A DNA stretch of 57,073 nucleotides from Verrucomicrobiota bacterium (GTDB lineage: Bacteria > Verrucomicrobiota > Verrucomicrobiia > Verrucomicrobiales > DEV007). The translations under genes were made by a program, and so were the position numbers. The DNA is taken from positions 1 through 57,073 of the forward strand of contig PKCI01000218.1 of NCBI GenBank assembly GCA_002862135.1, written 5' to 3'. This document shows, piece after piece, positions 8,853 through 16,489 of this stretch (position 1 is its first letter; each line of letters begins with the position of its first letter). The notes under the pieces are model-generated. The model made no database searches, was not told the DNA's origin, and worked only from the letters and a program-made list of their open reading frames with translations.

Positions 8853-10238
8853 ATGTCGAACGATGAAGAAAAACAGGAACTGGTGAGTTCTCGTGAGGAC
8901 AGAAAGGCGGCAGCATGGACGTGGCCTGTGATCCTGGTCTCGGTGTTCTTCATAGGGTGGCTGGTCAATGTGATTCCTACCGGAGCTCTCGAGCCAGATG
9001 AGGCAGAGGTATCGGGAGCAGAACTCGGCAGTGCGGCCGACTTGGCCCTATTGCAGATTCAAAGTCAGGCCATCATTGCCTCGGCTTCGATGGACGCTGA
9101 CTCGGCGACCCATGCTATTCAGACTCTGAGAGAGCAGACGTCCGGAACGCGCGCTCGTGCGGCAGTGTTGTTGCTTGAGGACTTTATTGACATTCCGGAT
9201 TCTAAGCCTATTGCGCGGCTCCGCGAGCTCAAGAAAAGCAAGGGAGCGCCGAGCTGGCTCGAGGAAGTTGAGATTTCGCTGAACACGGGAGTGACCGACC
9301 AGCAGCGGATTGTTTTGCGTCGGGAGTTGGGATGGTTTGCCGAACTGGCAGCTGGACCGGATCGCACTGAACCTGTCAAAGCGAGGGAAATTCGCCAGCA
9401 ATCTACCGGCGTGATTCTTCTGGTGATGCTTTGCCTGTTCGGGGCTGCCGGGGTGATCCTCGTGGGTGGAGTCTTTCTCATTAAGTTGGCGCGCAAGCGG
9501 AGACTTACGGCCACGACGATGAAGCTGGAGCCTGAAACTTTCCCTCGTGGTGTGATGCTGGAAGTGTTTGCCCTTTACCTTTGTATGATTGCCCTGGGCG
9601 AGTTGGGTTCAATTTTCTTTCATGGTGGTATCTCGATGATCGGTTATGTCCTCTCGATCGGAGTCCCCCTCGGCTGGCCTCTTTTTCGAGGACACAAATG
9701 GAAGCCTTTTTTGCACTCTCTCGGCTGGCATCGAGGAGACGGCGTTTGGAAAGAAATTGGATGCGGCATTCTCGGCTATTCAGGGGTCCTCGCGATAGCA
9801 TCGATAGGCATCGCGCTGACCTGGATTTTGACGATGTCCGTAGGCATGTTTTCCGGCGGCGGTGCTGAGACTGCTGCCAAGCCTGCGGGCCCGGAGCCCC
9901 ACCCTATCCTTGGTTGGATGTTCAGCGGTGACTGGATTGCCCGAATTCTCTGCCTGCTTCTCGCTGCAGTCCTCGCACCGCTGTTGGAGGAAGCCTTGTT
10001 CCGGGGAGCCCTTCATCGCTACTTGCGCGGACAATTCGGCTTTTTCGCCTCGGCTTTGATCACTAGCGTAATTTTCGCCGCTCTTCATCCTCAGGGCTGG
10101 ATGGCCATCCCGGCATTGGGGGCTATTGGAATTGGCTTTTCGCTGCTGCGGGAATGGAGAGACTCACTGATTGCACCGATGGTGGCTCATTCCATTAATA
10201 ACGGTGCGCTGATCGTGGCCGTATGGGTGGCTCTATGA
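8853..10238 (+). CDS. CPBP-family intramembrane metalloprotease
   Basis: A 461-residue multi-pass membrane protein. The C-terminal half carries the CPBP (CAAX protease/Abi) signature. EE at residues 379-380 with Arg four residues on (LLEEALFRGALHRY) is followed by a helix with a conserved His (SVIFAALHPQGW) and a last helix with HSINN. These are the presumed metal ligands of the glutamic-type protease. The N-terminal ~200 residues are family-atypical: one membrane helix, a soluble Ala/Glu-rich segment of about 130 residues, then another helix. The extra soluble segment may be a substrate or partner domain (inference). The substrate is unknown. The ATG at 8853 is preferred over TTG at 8841. 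Confidence 0.88.
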   Translation: MSNDEEKQELVSSREDRKAAAWTWPVILVSVFFIGWLVNVIPTGALEPDEAEVSGAELGSAADLALLQIQSQAIIASASMDADSATHAIQTLREQTSGTRARAAVLLLEDFIDIPDSKPIARLRELKKSKGAPSWLEEVEISLNTGVTDQQRIVLRRELGWFAELAAGPDRTEPVKAREIRQQSTGVILLVMLCLFGAAGVILVGGVFLIKLARKRRLTATTMKLEPETFPRGVMLEVFALYLCMIALGELGSIFFHGGISMIGYVLSIGVPLGWPLFRGHKWKPFLHSLGWHRGDGVWKEIGCGILGYSGVLAIASIGIALTWILTMSVGMFSGGGAETAAKPAGPEPHPILGWMFSGDWIARILCLLLAAVLAPLLEEALFRGALHRYLRGQFGFFASALITSVIFAALHPQGWMAIPALGAIGIGFSLLREWRDSLIAPMVAHSINNGALIVAVWVAL

Positions 10239-10451
10239 AAAAACGTGCGATGATTGAAACTCAGGCCAGTTCGGGAGCTGGATCTCGAAATTTATGAAAT
10301 ATATATTAATAGTAAAAATTTCTTGATCAATCACTTCGCTTATTCTAATCTAGAAATTATAAAATATTCATAACTGGAGTGCCTCTCACAATAATTTAGA
10401 CATTTCAGAAAAAGATTGGACCCAACCTGCTCAACTTTTTCGCTCACCGCC
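10239..10451. other. AT-rich intergenic leader
   Basis: 213 bp between the CPBP gene and the long acidic protein. Positions 10280-10420 are far richer in A/T than the surrounding coding DNA and contain TATAAA at 10358 and a TTGATC...TAATCT pair with 17-bp spacing at 10323-10351. It presumably holds the promoter of the roadblock cluster; neither candidate matches the sigma-70 consensus well. Confidence 0.35.
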
Positions 10452-12224
10452 ATGTCCTTCACATTTAGGAATCTGTTTTCTGAGGAAGGCGAATACTCTG
10501 CTCCCGAAACTCCGCAAGAAGCTGAAGCCACCAGCCCGGATGATATCTTTTCCTCACCGTCCACAGGGGGCGTTCTTAAAGACTCGCCTTCCGAGGGTCA
10601 TAGAGAAACGGCCTTCGAGCGAACTCAGAGTTTCCTGGTTAGTGAGCTTCTGCCTTTCATTCCGCCCGCCATTTCTGCAAAGAGTGGCATCCCGATGGAG
10701 GACGAGCTCATCCTCCGCATGCCGGCAGACGGGAGTACTGACGTGAAGTTGTCGGTGATTTATCAGGTTTGCCCCCAGTTGTTCGCGGCGGAGATCACTC
10801 CGCTGAATGATTCGACAGTCACCTTGCCTGCCAAGCTGGAATTGTCGGCCGGTGGCGAAGAGAAATCGGCCGTAAGGCTGAGCGGGGTTGCTTTTGGAGC
10901 CAATCCGTTCAGCGTGGATGAAGAAACTGCAGCTGCCGATACGACCGAGGCAAAAACCCCTGAAGCCGGAGCAGATGGCAAAGTTGAGGAGGACAATCCC
11001 TCCTGGTCCCCTGAGTCTTTGGGTGCAGAAGCAGCTTTGGAGGGGAAAAAATTCGATGAACCCGCGTCGGATTTTTCTGGATTTGAAGCGCTGGCTGTGA
11101 CGAAGCCTGAGCCTCTGGTTGAGGAAGTGCGTCAAGGTTTTGACAACCTGAAGGGATTCACAGCTCCCGCTGTGGATCTGGCAGAAGAGGAGCCAAAAGC
11201 TGGAGTGATTGAAGATCATGCGCCAGCAGACGGTTTAGAGGAACCGGCAGCCTCAGCAAGTGAAGAAGAGTCGGAAGCATTCGGCGGTAATGGTTTTGAT
11301 AATTCAGGTGGTGGTTTTTCCACGCTCTTCTGCGAACAGGCTGAGGGAGATTCCGAGATACCGTTCCCGGGATCCTGCAAAGAGACGGTCCCTGCTGAGG
11401 GGCACGGAACTTGGGGCACCATGTTCGAAGCCGGATTCAGCGGAGTCAACGGCGGAGAAGATATCGCACCTGTTCCCGACGGCTTTGGAGATAGGTTGAC
11501 CCGTGATATCAAGGGCGAAGCGGAGCCCGGACAAAACGCTCCTGCGTCGTCGCTGGAATCGGTTGAGGCCGAGATGGTTGCGCCCCCCGCTGCTGAAGTA
11601 TTCATAGAAGAGCCGATGCCGGAGAAGAATAAGCCGGATACCTTTGGGCTCGATGCTGCTCCGGCGTTTTCAGAGTCAAAGAGCTATGATCAAGGAATGC
11701 CAGAAGGGTTCGATGCCCCGGTTAATGCTGCTCCTGAAGAAGATGCAGCGCCCGATTCGGAACCCGCAACTTTGCCGCCGGCGGTTTCAACTGCCGCAAC
11801 ATTCGACTTTGCTGTCGGTCTCGTAGATGAAGCTGAGGAAATGCCGGATCTTGAGATGAGGGCGATTTTCTCATCGAGCGATTCATTCACTCTGTCCCGG
11901 GTTGCGCGGAAGATTGTTGAACTGCCCGACATGATGGGATGCGCACTCGCCACCCCGGTTCGCCTCGTGCAGGCTTCCCGAAGCGAAGAGAGTCGGTTGG
12001 GTGATGAGTCACAGGAGACGATCCAGTCGGTCAAGAACCTTGCCAAGTTGACGGGACTACCGGACACCAAATCATTTACACTGCAGAGTGATCGAGGTAT
12101 TGTTAGCCTGTTCATGGAGGGCTCCTGCTGCCTGATTGTTCGTCATAATGCCCCTGAGTTCGGGCCGGGAATCCGCGAAAAGCTGATCCTGATTGCCCGC
12201 ACGATGCACAAGCTTAACGACTGA
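10452..12224 (+). CDS. Long acidic protein with roadblock/LC7-like C-terminus
   Basis: A 590-residue, strongly acidic protein without signal peptide or membrane segment. Residues about 55-125 form a short folded block (LPFIPPAIS, DELILRMPADGS, VKLSVIYQVCPQLFAAEITPL). Residues 130-460 are low-complexity, rich in Ala, Glu, Pro and Gly, with scattered aromatic islands. The last 125 residues (466-590) look like a single roadblock/LC7-type domain: FTLSRVARKIVELPDMMGCA, VKNLAKLTGL, GIVSLFMEGSCCLIV, IREKLILIARTMHKL. This assignment is by pattern only. It lies 13 bp upstream of a decayed MglA-type GTPase gene and near a second roadblock protein. That context supports a role as a GTPase partner. A TTG at 10416 would give an unlikely 12-residue extension. 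Confidence 0.7.
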   Translation: MSFTFRNLFSEEGEYSAPETPQEAEATSPDDIFSSPSTGGVLKDSPSEGHRETAFERTQSFLVSELLPFIPPAISAKSGIPMEDELILRMPADGSTDVKLSVIYQVCPQLFAAEITPLNDSTVTLPAKLELSAGGEEKSAVRLSGVAFGANPFSVDEETAAADTTEAKTPEAGADGKVEEDNPSWSPESLGAEAALEGKKFDEPASDFSGFEALAVTKPEPLVEEVRQGFDNLKGFTAPAVDLAEEEPKAGVIEDHAPADGLEEPAASASEEESEAFGGNGFDNSGGGFSTLFCEQAEGDSEIPFPGSCKETVPAEGHGTWGTMFEAGFSGVNGGEDIAPVPDGFGDRLTRDIKGEAEPGQNAPASSLESVEAEMVAPPAAEVFIEEPMPEKNKPDTFGLDAAPAFSESKSYDQGMPEGFDAPVNAAPEEDAAPDSEPATLPPAVSTAATFDFAVGLVDEAEEMPDLEMRAIFSSSDSFTLSRVARKIVELPDMMGCALATPVRLVQASRSEESRLGDESQETIQSVKNLAKLTGLPDTKSFTLQSDRGIVSLFMEGSCCLIVRHNAPEFGPGIREKLILIARTMHKLND

Positions 12225-12237
12225 CCAAACCATAGCT

Positions 12238-12913
12238 ATGGTTAACCACAGTTCACGGGAGATTCAGTTTGAGATCGTTTACCGCGGTCCTCCCGAGAGT
12301 GGAAAACCACCAACCTAAAATACATCTACCGCCGCCTTAATCCCTGATAGCGCGGTAACATGGTTTCTTTGGCCACTAAGCATAATCTAACCATTACCTT
12401 TGATCTCCTGCCGGTTTACACGACTGAAATCGCTGGTTATAAGGTAAATCTTCAGATCTGCACCGTTCCTGGCCAGGTGGTTATGCGGGAAGCGCGCAAG
12501 TGTTGATGGCGGTTGGGGACGGGATCATATCTGTAGCTGATTCGAGGCAGGAACGGTTTGAAGCGACGCAGAGGTGCTACAGCAATTGCTGCAGCGCCCT
12601 CTCAAAGCTTCGATTTGATCCTCGCCGAATCCCTTTCGCCTTTCAGTTCAATCAGCGGGATGCCAAGGGAGCGGTAACCCCGGATTTACTTGACGATGCG
12701 TCGGAGGTTAAGGTTCCTTCTTGCCTCGCCTGTGCGATTGCCGTTTACCAGGTCTTTGCGACACTAGATTGGATGACCCAGCAGGTTCTGGCGAAATCCC
12801 ATTTGCGAGCTCTGAACGCCGAATGTCTTACCATGGCATCGATAACCGCGGCCAACCGGTCCATCCAGAGCTCTTACACAAGGTGGTTTACGGGCTTGAA
12901 AGGGAGCCTCTAG
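12238..12913 (+). pseudogene. Decayed MglA-type small GTPase gene
   Basis: Joining three frames reconstructs an MglA-like GTPase. Frame one (12238-12306) reads MVNHSSREIQFEIVYRGPP then ESGK, a Walker A start. A one-base loss in the A run at 12303-12306 shifts to TTNLKYIYRRLNP. Two stops (12345-12350) are bracketed by a compensating insertion and deletion. The frame then resumes with MVSLATKH, FDLLPVYTTEIAGYKVNLQ and TVPGQV to 12500. A second one-base loss gives LLMAVGDGIISVADSRQE, then PFAFQFNQRD (the N/TKxD base motif) and KVPSCLACAIAVYQVFATL, ending at 12911-12913. The motif order and spacing match MglA, including the TVPGQV box that replaces DxxG. At least two net frameshifts and four in-frame stops make it non-functional, unless the read sequence is wrong here. 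Confidence 0.85.
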
Positions 12914-12933
12914 GGAGAGATATTCAACGGAAC

Positions 12934-14136
12934 ATGGATATTAGTGAAAGCTCAGATTCGGCAAACGCCGACTTTACGCCCGCTGCGCCCATAGAGATTA
13001 GCCTGGAGGTGGCGGAGCAGGCGGACGAATTATTGCGCGAGCTCGCGGAAGATGCCGGCCTCGATACGGCCCTCATCGTCGATCAGAATGGAGCCCTCGT
13101 TACTGGAATCTCCGCCGAAGAGAATGTCACTGTCGATTTGATCTCTGCCCTTGTTGCGGGAGCGAGCGGGGCGATGAAAACCCTGGTTCGTGAAATGGGT
13201 GAGACAGGCGAAATTGAAAGTCTTCATCAGGGAAGTGAACGCTCGGTTTATCTTCGTGAGATCGTCGGTCGATTTTTTCTGGTTGGAGTCGCTGAAGCAT
13301 CCCTGCCCGTTGGTTTGACCAGAGAGAAGTCTAACCAGATGCGGGGGCGATTTGCTGAACTGCTGAATTTAGTAAAACCAACTGATTTTACAGAAAAGGA
13401 AGAGCTGTCTGAATCTGCGGTTATGCCGCGAACGCTTCGGGAAGTAGCGATTGCGCGCGCGGCCGAAAGAGCTGCCAGAGATCCTGAGGTAGACGAGGAC
13501 GATCCGCTCGTCGGCATCGACGATGATCCGGTCGTCGATGATGAGAACGTTTTTTTCGACCTCGGAAAGCTGACCGCAGTGGCTGAAGGCAGCGAATCTT
13601 CCGGAGACGAAAGTTCTGCTGCGGAAGAAGAGTCAATTTTCGAGTTGGAAGAGGAGGAAGCCGAGATCGAGGAAGAGGAAGAAGAACAGCGTGATCCAAC
13701 CGAAGTAATCGAGCCGCTCGAACTTGATGAACCGGAGATTGTCATTGAACCCGAAGAGGGGCCTCCAGCCGAATCTCCATTCGAGATCGATGAAGAGGAA
13801 GAGGAGGAGGAATTGGTAGTTCCGGAAACGATCGTTCTCGAAGAGGGGGCGCCTGTGGAATCCATCTTTGAACTGGAGGCTGACGAAGTTGAGGAGGAGG
13901 AAGACGATGCAGTTGAAGCGGTTGACGAAGGGTCAGCCGTTGAAATTGACGACCAAGAGGACTTTTCCGGTATTTTTGAGGTCGATTCTGATTCCGACGA
14001 AGAAGAAAGCGACCTCGTTTCCGAGCTGGGTGACGACGACAGCACTAATGCAGATGGGGAGTCTGCTGAGACTTCGGAGGGAAGCGAAGCAGAGGAGGAA
14101 AAAGAAGTCGGAGGCTCCGGACCGTTTTACTTCTGA
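12934..14136 (+). CDS. Roadblock/LC7-domain protein with long acidic tail
   Basis: A 400-residue protein. Residues 15-145 are a roadblock/LC7 (MglB-like) domain: EQADELLRELAEDAGLDTAL, IVDQNGALVTG, LISALVAGASGAMKTL, RSVYLREIVGRFFLVGV. Such domains dimerise and act as GAPs or regulators of MglA-type GTPases. The following ~230 residues are overwhelmingly Glu/Asp and carry four copies of a short motif, (E/S)(S/G)(I/P)FE(L/I/V)(E/D), at 13630, 13771, 13858 and 13966. These could be docking peptides. The ATG at 12934 lies 20 bp after the GTPase pseudogene. A longer upstream reading frame only covers the pseudogene's 3' end in another frame. It is probably co-transcribed with its upstream neighbours. 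Confidence 0.85.
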   Translation: MDISESSDSANADFTPAAPIEISLEVAEQADELLRELAEDAGLDTALIVDQNGALVTGISAEENVTVDLISALVAGASGAMKTLVREMGETGEIESLHQGSERSVYLREIVGRFFLVGVAEASLPVGLTREKSNQMRGRFAELLNLVKPTDFTEKEELSESAVMPRTLREVAIARAAERAARDPEVDEDDPLVGIDDDPVVDDENVFFDLGKLTAVAEGSESSGDESSAAEEESIFELEEEEAEIEEEEEEQRDPTEVIEPLELDEPEIVIEPEEGPPAESPFEIDEEEEEEELVVPETIVLEEGAPVESIFELEADEVEEEEDDAVEAVDEGSAVEIDDQEDFSGIFEVDSDSDEEESDLVSELGDDDSTNADGESAETSEGSEAEEEKEVGGSGPFYF

Positions 14137-14246
14137 GAAAACTGAGTTTCCAGCCATGCGGAAGATCGGGAATTGAACCTTTGCCCATTCGCTATCGTGT
14201 GTTACGAATAGAATCGAAACTCTCCATTCGGATACAGAATACCTAA

Positions 14247-14930
14247 ATGGATTTGATCACCAAAGGCGGGCCTTTAATGTGGCTCCTACTCGGCTGTTCC
14301 ATTATCGCGATTGCGATCTTTCTCGAACGCCTCTTCTACTTTCACCGTGCGAGGATTGACGTCGGAGATTTGCTCTTCGGGTTAAGAAATCTGATCAAGA
14401 ACAAAGCCTATTCTGAGGCACTCTCAGAGACAGTAGTCACTCCCGGACCCGCGGCTCGCGTGATTCAGTCAGCGTTGCGTCGTTATTCCGCGCCCCGGAC
14501 AGAGCTTAAAGAAATCGTTCAAGAAAGCGGCCAGCTCGAAGTACCCAAGCTCGAAAAACATTTATCCGTACTCTTAACTGTGGCCTACATCGCTCCACTG
14601 ATTGGCCTGCTCGGCTCGGTTCTCGGTTTGGTTGACACCTTCGTGCGAATCAACGCCGTTGGTGGTTTTACAACGGTATCCGAGATTTCTCAGGGCGTTT
14701 ATGAGGCTCTCATTACATCAGCTGCCGGACTAATGGTGGCGATTCCTGCGCTCATTTTCTATTCTCATTTGCGCACCTACGCGAAAAGCCTGATGCACGA
14801 TATGGAGAGTGCGGGCATTGAAATCGTGAATACGATTTGCGATCTCCGTTCAGAACCTTCAGACATTATTTCGATGCGTCCGGATAATGAAGAGGCCAGT
14901 GGTGAGGGGGACGATTCGGTTCAGTCCTGA
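14247..14930 (+). CDS. exbB: MotA/TolQ/ExbB family proton channel protein
   Basis: A 227-residue inner-membrane protein with the three-helix ExbB/TolQ layout: helix 1 at residues 8-28, then a cytoplasmic loop of about 90 residues, then helices 2 and 3. Conserved features include APLIGLLGSVLGLVDTF and the channel segment YEALITSAAGLMVAIPAL. With ExbD it forms a proton-motive-force-driven stator. It is followed 29 bp later by exbD. The symbol is given at family level; TolQ- or AglR-type function cannot be separated by sequence reading alone. The location after roadblock/MglA genes is unusual for a TonB-system stator. Confidence 0.9.
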   Translation: MDLITKGGPLMWLLLGCSIIAIAIFLERLFYFHRARIDVGDLLFGLRNLIKNKAYSEALSETVVTPGPAARVIQSALRRYSAPRTELKEIVQESGQLEVPKLEKHLSVLLTVAYIAPLIGLLGSVLGLVDTFVRINAVGGFTTVSEISQGVYEALITSAAGLMVAIPALIFYSHLRTYAKSLMHDMESAGIEIVNTICDLRSEPSDIISMRPDNEEASGEGDDSVQS

Positions 14931-14959
14931 GAGGTGTTCAGAAAAGTGCGGTTACAGTC

Positions 14960-15364
14960 GTGAAACTTGAGTCAACATTGAAGGATCGTGGCGGAATGCT
15001 TTACACGGCACCCCTGATGGATGTGATCATGCTCCTGATCATCTTCTTTCTGTTCGGCTCTAGCTTTGTCTTGAAGTCCGGAATCGGAGTGACTCTGCCG
15101 AAGTCGGGTTCGGTTCTTCCACCTGCCGAAGATGCTCATATCGTGACCTTGATCCCAGGGCGTTCGGGCGACTTCTACTTCAACGACCAGAGAACAACTC
15201 TGGAAAAGTTACCCGGGGTTCTTGAGGAAGCGATCAAGCGTTCGGATGATGTCATTCTTTTGAGCGACGAAACAATCGACTATGGGGTCGTGATGGAGAT
15301 ATCCAGTATCATCCTGGGATACGGTTTTAATCTTTCGCAGGCGACTCAGCAATACACTCCGTGA
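14960..15364 (+). CDS. exbD: ExbD/TolR family biopolymer transport protein
   Basis: A 134-residue protein with a short cytoplasmic N-terminus, one transmembrane helix carrying the essential Asp (residue 21 in APLMDVIMLLIIFFLF) and a periplasmic domain ending FNLSQATQQYTP. This is the partner of ExbB in a proton-driven stator. It starts with GTG at 14960. Genes are spaced 29 bp from exbB and 15 bp from the next gene, so one operon is likely. Confidence 0.9.
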   Translation: MKLESTLKDRGGMLYTAPLMDVIMLLIIFFLFGSSFVLKSGIGVTLPKSGSVLPPAEDAHIVTLIPGRSGDFYFNDQRTTLEKLPGVLEEAIKRSDDVILLSDETIDYGVVMEISSIILGYGFNLSQATQQYTP

Positions 15365-15379
15365 TTCATTTTGCGAAAG

Positions 15380-16084
15380 ATGAGGGGTATGCAACATAAG
15401 AAATCAGCGGACGAGTTTTTTATCTTTTCGTGGTCCAAGGACCGCCTTGGTTGGCTCTACCTGACCGCGTTCACCATGTTTTCGTTCATGATCCATGGTG
15501 CAGGGTTTTATCTCTTCCAGGTAGTGTATCCAGCTCCGACTCGTGTGGATCCGACCATGCAATCCATCTCTATTCTGGACGAGTCGAATCCGGAAGTTCG
15601 CTCACTGTTCCAGCGCCTCACAGACCGAACCGTCTATCTTAAGGCGCCTTCGGAGCAGAGCGATGTCAGGGTCCGCTTACAGGATTACGAGGTCCGGTTC
15701 CTGCCCTCATTCCAAAGCATAAAAGTTGAGCCGATTCCACCGGATTATCCTTGGTCACTGTCGCTTAGAGAAGCGAAGGTGATAGCCTTGCCCGAAACGA
15801 ACAAAAAGGGGGAGACACTCGCGAGTTTTGATGACAGCCTGGGCGAAAGCCGTGTGGCTCCCTGGTCTATTTTTGAAGATTACCTGGAGAGAGCTGAAGC
15901 TGTCCCTGCCTTTCGTGCCAGGCTCCGGGTTTTGCCTAATGGAGATGTCAGAGTGATTAAGATTGAAGCCGAACTCGAACAGGAAAACCGCAGGAAGCTA
16001 ATCGAAGTGATCGAATCGACCCTAAGATTTCTACCCTCTGAAATTGCCTCGGAGGGTTGGATGGATGTCTGGGCCAGGGGTTGA
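15380..16084 (+). CDS. TonB-like membrane-anchored periplasmic protein
   Basis: A 234-residue protein with an N-terminal transmembrane anchor (about residues 25-47, LYLTAFTMFSFMIHGAGFYL) and the rest predicted periplasmic. The last ~75 residues (VPAFRARLRVLPNGDVRVIK, LIEVIESTLRFLPSE) resemble the strand-helix pattern of TonB C-terminal domains. There is no proline-rich spanner of normal TonB. Its position right after exbB-exbD is what suggests an energy-transducer role (inference). The start is uncertain among TTG 15371, ATG 15380 and ATG 15389. Confidence 0.6.
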   Translation: MRGMQHKKSADEFFIFSWSKDRLGWLYLTAFTMFSFMIHGAGFYLFQVVYPAPTRVDPTMQSISILDESNPEVRSLFQRLTDRTVYLKAPSEQSDVRVRLQDYEVRFLPSFQSIKVEPIPPDYPWSLSLREAKVIALPETNKKGETLASFDDSLGESRVAPWSIFEDYLERAEAVPAFRARLRVLPNGDVRVIKIEAELEQENRRKLIEVIESTLRFLPSEIASEGWMDVWARG

Positions 16085-16137
16085 TCTTCAAAGAATTAGG
16101 GGGCAGGTTAGGGAACGTCCTATAGAACGTAAGAAAC

Positions 16138-16377
16138 ATGTTTCGAGTCACTCTTGATGGAATGATCGCCGTTTATCTGGTGGTCATCATGTGCGCCCTG
16201 TTCTTCGCGTGGGTGGCTGCCGAGATTTTCCGAAAAGGCCGCGAGAACCGCCGCCGCAAGCATTTCGTAATCTGCGGGATCTGCGACCACGTTTTCGAAG
16301 ACCTTTCCGATCACGATCTGGCTGAGTGCCCGCGTTGCGGGGCAATGAACGAACGGGAACGAGTGATCGAAATTTGA
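16138..16377 (+). CDS. Small membrane protein with cytoplasmic zinc ribbon
   Basis: A 79-residue protein with one membrane helix at residues 8-30 (MIAVYLVVIMCALFFAWVAA), a basic stretch (KGRENRRRKH) and a C-terminal zinc-ribbon-like part with CGIC and CPRC pairs about 20 residues apart. The basic residues after the helix predict the ribbon faces the cytoplasm. No named family is recognised. It sits between the ExbBD cluster and fabF with its own ATG. Confidence 0.72.
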   Translation: MFRVTLDGMIAVYLVVIMCALFFAWVAAEIFRKGRENRRRKHFVICGICDHVFEDLSDHDLAECPRCGAMNERERVIEI

Positions 16378-16489
16378 TTAAATTTGTCCCGGAGGTGCCG
16401 AGATTAATGTCGGGATCTGCCCCGAGAAATCGCCTTGCAATGGGTATGAACCACGCTGAGTTTAGCCGCCAATTCGAATAGACAAGATC

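Noticed and set aside
12345-12506. Programmed frameshifting to rescue the MglA-like gene
   Set aside because: Several shifts of different kinds plus stop codons would be needed, with no slippery site and pseudoknot visible; decay or sequence error is simpler.
13248-14045. 265-codon serine-rich frame on the minus strand
   Set aside because: It is the antisense of the Glu/Asp-rich tail of the roadblock protein; GAA/GAG codons read backwards give Ser and Phe-like codons.
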